Positions 63,549-64,000 of a DNA stretch of 64,000 bases are shown here, piece by piece. This stretch comes from Rhizobium hidalgonense. Lineage in GTDB: Bacteria > Pseudomonadota > Alphaproteobacteria > Rhizobiales > Rhizobiaceae. Made by a program: the position numbers and the translations under genes. The notes under the pieces are model-generated. The model was not told where the DNA came from. It made no database searches and saw only the letters and a program-made list of their open reading frames with translations. The DNA is taken from assembly GCF_002914525.1 (NCBI RefSeq), contig NZ_LODW01000048.1, positions 186,001-250,000 of the forward strand, in the 5' to 3' direction. Every line of letters begins with the position of its first letter. The first letter of the stretch is position 1.

Positions 63549-64000
63549 TCACAACTCATCGTAATTAAACCAATCAAAATCCGCGACCTTGCCCCTCCCC
63601 GACGTGTCGAAGGCAAACACACCAGCGAAGGCGCCGGTGAAGGAACCGTGTTCGCCGCGGCCGCCTTCGTCGGAAATCATCCCGGCATCGAGGATCGGGC
63701 CGATCGGCTGCCAGGCGCCCTTGCCTTCGGTCTGCCAGAAGAATTGCAGATCGTTCTCGCGGATTTCCATGGCGAGCTGGACACGCCCCTCGGCGGGAAT
63801 GGCGATGCCGCTTTCGACGGGAAAACTGAGGCGTCCATTCGGATAGTCGCCATTGCAGGAAAGGATCGTCACGCAGCGGCCGAGTGTTTCGTGCAGCGTC
63901 ACCGCGACGGCGTGGAACTTGTGGCGGTTGTAATAATGCGTCAGCCCGGCGACCTGCTGATAGGTGTCGGGTGAGAACTCGACCACGGTTTCGGCGCGGA
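63549..64000 (-). CDS. Glycoside hydrolase family 43 beta-xylosidase-like protein, C-terminal part
   Basis: The minus-strand frame is open to the window edge and encodes the last about 150 residues: VEFSPDTYQQVAGLTHYYNR, then LSCNGDYPNGRLSFPVESGI and FTGAFAGVFAFDTSGRGKVA, the concanavalin-like C-terminal domain of GH43 beta-1,4-xylosidases (XynB). The catalytic five-bladed propeller lies outside the window. It may be a stand-alone DUF1349-like domain, but the sequence style and continuation past the edge fit GH43. Confidence 0.75.
   Translation of the reverse strand, partial: RAETVVEFSPDTYQQVAGLTHYYNRHKFHAVAVTLHETLGRCVTILSCNGDYPNGRLSFPVESGIAIPAEGRVQLAMEIRENDLQFFWQTEGKGAWQPIGPILDAGMISDEGGRGEHGSFTGAFAGVFAFDTSGRGKVADFDWFNYDEL

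Noticed and set aside
63118..63564. 148-codon plus-strand frame between exporter and xylosidase genes
   Set aside because: It lacks a ribosome site, runs through an intrinsic terminator hairpin and shows no family resemblance.

Overview
The window is about 64 kb of gene-dense, GC-rich alphaproteobacterial DNA, most likely Rhizobium (R. etli / R. leguminosarum group). This placement is inferred from an alphaproteobacterial beta-barrel porin of the Rop type, an Usg-family protein, split transketolase and sugar ABC operons, a tandem ssuA aliphatic-sulfonate locus and intergenic palindromes of the type common in Rhizobium. I saw no rRNA, tRNA, insertion sequence, CRISPR array or prophage gene. 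The window looks like ordinary chromosome or chromid with many small metabolic operons.

Layout. 1-2.0 kb: end of a siderophore-iron ABC operon. 2.0-11.9 kb: a divergent sugar or polyol catabolic locus. On the minus strand it holds two transketolase halves, an FGGY kinase and a SorC-type regulator; on the plus strand an RbsC/RbsB/RbsA-type importer and two SDR dehydrogenases. A 16-bp operator-like palindrome occurs three times in this locus. 11.9-15.1 kb: an SDR, a DMT exporter and mobAB. 15-18.6 kb: a KaiC2-like double-ATPase gene followed by a hybrid histidine kinase. 18.8-21.2 kb: a frameshifted LysR gene beside a cupin and an aldo-keto reductase. 21.4-22.7 kb: a ClpP paralogue and the first of three ArsR-SRPBCC pairs.

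22.7-30.4 kb is a stress or envelope redox block: zeta-like GST with a coupled small ORF, Ohr, an OmpR/EnvZ-type pair, an epoxide-hydrolase-like protein, a DipZ-type thiol-redox protein and an exported alpha/beta hydrolase. Tandem 10-bp repeats in the epoxide hydrolase/dipZ intergenic region look like sites for the adjacent response regulator. 30.4-35.5 kb: a large OmpA-like protein with a long Ala/Pro/Lys/Glu region, then a polar amino-acid importer without an ATPase gene and with a strong terminator after the binding-protein gene. 35.6-41.2 kb: usg, DUF2270, a TPR-methyltransferase, a GST-ArsR-SRPBCC operon, two DUF1801 genes and a third ArsR-SRPBCC pair.

41.4-46.6 kb: the sulfonate operon ssuA-ssuA-ssuD-ssuC-ssuB with a palindromic repeat between the two ssuA genes. 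46.8-53.7 kb: a frameshifted MGMT-like gene, a 3-hydroxyisobutyrate dehydrogenase-like gene coupled to an AlkD-like gene, LysR, porin, Lrp, a UDG-like protein and a thermonuclease. 53.8-60.5 kb: a membrane histidine kinase, diacylglycerol kinase, divergent cobT/cobS, DUF1289, a retropepsin-like protease, a small DMT protein and LysR. 60.5-64 kb: an SDR lacking the catalytic Tyr/Lys, an ABC-2 exporter and the end of a GH43-type xylosidase.
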